This document shows, piece by piece, positions 61,401 to 64,000 of a stretch of DNA of 64,000 nucleotides; position 1 is the first letter of the stretch; each line of letters opens with the position of its first letter. The stretch is from Varroa destructor (Eukaryota > Arthropoda > Arachnida > Mesostigmata > Varroidae): positions 31,540,061-31,604,060 of the forward strand of contig NW_019211454.1 of assembly GCF_002443255.2 (NCBI RefSeq), in the 5' to 3' direction. Made by a program: the position numbers and the translations under genes. The notes beneath the pieces were generated by a model. It had not been told where the DNA came from and did no database searches. It saw only the letters and a list, made by a program, of their open reading frames with translations.

Positions 61401-64000
61401 TATGCTACTCGTCGGTAAACATATCTGCATCTATACACACATTCATATGCGCATTCAGTACACAAATGTACGCCACTAAACAAACTGACACCGACATCTC
61501 GTGGGCTGGTTGTAGGTTCTTGGTAATTAGTCTCAGTAGACGCTTACCGGCAAGACTAGCAGATATATGCAAGTGAGCTGGATACTACACGGCTGTTGCC
61601 AGTGTCTGATCACAGGCGACTACACTCATCCCTGTCCGCGCTCCTTGACAATGACTAGGGGGAGCTTGGCGGATAGTCGACGGGTTGCCTACAGTTTTCT
61701 CGCACTGCTGTGCTGTTTATGATACACGGCAGCATGCAGCAATCAAAGAAACATAGGAAGAAGAACGGACATACACATAGGAGAACAATATTCTGTACGC
61801 GTCCAGCTTTTGTTCTGCACCGATGCATCGGTTCCTACCATCGAGCCGCGCGTGTGGCAAATACCAATTAGCAGAAGTACAGCGCGTAACTATTATTCAT
61901 GGCAAATGGACATGAGTGGCACAGCTATAAGGTTTTGATACCGACGAAGGCCGCCAACAGGGACAATGCTCGTCGTGGGATTCGCATCCGGCCTACGTTG
62001 CCTGTGAGTCTGAGTGCTCACCGTGAGAACGTTAACCACTTACCTCTGTATTTGTTGTTTAAGTAAACTCTAAGCGATGATAAACCGCTTTTAGGGGTCG
62101 TACTGTGATAGCAGTGGCAACAGCGACGATCATGAACTTCGATTCACTTGCATCACTTTGAAAGAACCCTAATGCATTTGAGGTTTGGTTTCCTCGCGTG
62201 TATTGGACTTGAATAACGGCGCACATATATGCACATACAGAGACGCAGAGGCGTAGGTATGTCTCGCGTCGATCAAATTTAAAAGTTTACATCTGTCTGA
62301 ACTTACCTTTCGTCATCAAGTGACAAGAATAGTAGAAAAAAAAAATTTGTCGACTAAACAACTTGTCTTTCTTACGAGCTTTAGCTTGCTTGCAAGAATA
62401 CCGCTGAAAAACGAAAACAAATATACTTCTATAAAGGTCTTGACATTATGATAGCGTAAGCTTTAGGTGTCAGGCGTATCCTGCACTATATGTGGATTCT
62501 TGGCGTGTAATGCTAGTGCAGCATCTGCTGTAGCAATATTATTTAGTGAACAGATACATCAAGCAGCACTATATTTTCTTTGAACTGTATTTTCTTTTAA
62601 CCCACTTATTTACTTATTCTTTTAACCAGAGAAGGAGTTGAGGGTGACGTTTCATCGACCTAACAATGTCATGCTCTTTTGTCTTTTCTCGCTCTTTCAA
62701 CGCGTCATTTTCTTGATTCTCTTTTAGAAAGAGCATTGTCCAGAAGAACACGGGCGTGCAAAATGCTGTACATCTTTTTGTTCCCGCCGCTTGCCTGGGT
62801 AGGACCATGGTCATACGGTTGGGTACACCTAACAAAGAGATTGATAGGTAGAGTCATCTCGATAAAATAACAAAAACGGCGACTGCGAAAAACACCGTCG
62901 CTATGAACACAAGCACAGTCTCATAGGTATAAGGGTTTGAGGAGATGGTCTCAGCTAGCAGGCTCTTCGTAGAGGTGTGGCAAGAAGACGACGCAAGTGA
63001 CAGATTGGTTGTTAGCCTAAGAAGCCTTTACTCTTTGTAAAGGGGATGTTAGAAAGAGAGTACGCATTACTATTATTGTTATTATGAAATTATTATTAAA
63101 AAAAAAAAGCGAAGTGGACGGCAGAACGAGAAAGCAAAAAAAAACACTCGATCAGATCGAGAACAGAGATTTCGCTAGGTTTTCACTTCTTTTCTGGCGT
63201 GTGATGTGTCTTGCGATCTGAAGCAGCCTGACACTGGAACATACACAGCAGCCCTGAGCGGCTGGCTGCCTACAGCTGCTCCGCCCCTGTATGAATACTC
63301 ACTACCCTTTTTTTGGTCTTTTGTCGTCGTCGCTGCATAGTCGTAAGTTATACGACTTCAAAACTCTGCTGTTGCTTGGATAATGTTGGCCGGGTAGGAG
63401 TCCGATCGGGGCGTGTTCATTGTTCTTTTAGTTACTTTCGCCACGTTCATCGGCCAAACCGTTTAATGGTGATGACAGCCGACCATTCTTTACTGTCCCC
63501 AAATCGTCTTGCGTAAGGACAGCAGATACGTTGGTGCTCGCAACTGTATCTTGGTGCTTCCTGCTCTATATTCGCTGCTCTGCGGCTTTTTTTCTACTCC
63601 CTCTGTTGACTATCCTTTTTGTTCTCGTTACCCAAGAACGGTCCCTGTCGTCGGTCCAGTGGGCCCATTCATCTACAACATGCCTATATATGGGTGGGGA
63701 ATTAACAATAAACGACACCCCATAGTCGCAGACGCAGTCGCCATCGCTGCGGTCAAAGCATGATTAGCATAAAGCGGTACGACAACGAGAGGAACTGACC
63801 CCTTACAGTGCGCTTACGTAGCAGCTTACTCTGTACTCGCTAGTTCATGGTGTGCTTCTTTGGCCCGTTACCTTAAGACCTCATTCTCTTATTCCAGCCG
63901 CTTCTGTGGTTCCCTGGCATCTTGAACCAGGGGAAGGTGGTAGCCAGTGTACATTCAAGCGCAACGATCCACTTTCCATACAGCATTTGTCGTCCCACTC
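58490..64000. other. right flank, no supported gene
   Basis: A charged minus-strand frame, 60991-61227 (MLSEESNAHKPSVLRKSSEN...), contains a good donor, GCT|GTGAGT, near 61161 and could be a first exon, but no family is recognisable. The last 700 bases are GC-richer with overlapping frames. No RNA gene or transposon is seen. Confidence 0.4.
60230..60246. repeat. (GATA)4 microsatellite
   Basis: Four GATA units plus a partial one. Confidence 0.9.

Noticed and set aside
1..64000. CRISPR arrays, prokaryotic operons, phage or plasmid elements
   Set aside because: No regularly spaced direct repeats, no RBS-led gene clusters, and the recognised genes have spliceosomal introns.

Overview
The window is nuclear DNA of a metazoan, most likely an arthropod and possibly a chelicerate or mite; the species cannot be fixed from the sequence. 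The evidence is GT-AG spliced genes of animal families, a decayed mariner transposon, AT-rich non-coding DNA with many TA microsatellites, and no bacterial operons, RBS-led ORFs or phage genes. Only about 1.8 kb of the 64 kb can be read confidently as protein-coding.

Left end (about 1-7.8 kb): one complete plus-strand gene, the orthologue of UBXN4 (UBX domain protein 4, erasin/UBXD2). Eight coding exons join into a 498-residue protein. A non-coding first exon near 1.0 kb is likely. Intron 3 holds an unusual tandem hairpin and intron 7 holds a possible tRNA-derived SINE head.

7.8-23.2 kb: mostly featureless AT-rich DNA with a 32-bp perfect palindrome, microsatellites, a lone mariner-like terminal sequence and two weak minus-strand ORFs.

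23.2-25.2 kb: the last two coding exons, on the minus strand, of an M13 zinc metallopeptidase (neprilysin/ECE family). The remaining exons, including those for the HExxH and ENxxD zinc sites, would lie at higher coordinates, but I could not find them anywhere up to 64 kb.

25.2-64 kb: a gene-poor stretch. It contains a nearly end-to-end but broken mariner (28.2-29.25 kb), several CTCF-like GATGGCGC motifs, a strong TATA-type core promoter candidate near 39.96 kb, a GC-richer block at 44.3-49.5 kb with a second TATA candidate, long TA repeats, and a faint decayed sideroflexin-like copy near 58 kb.

The genes do not form a pathway. UBXN4 is an ER-membrane p97/VCP adaptor for ERAD, and neprilysin is an ectopeptidase. 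Nothing here clearly constitutes a new multi-gene system. The most unusual items are the intronic double hairpin, the neprilysin 3' end without its catalytic exons, the sideroflexin-like remnant and the orphan promoter candidates.
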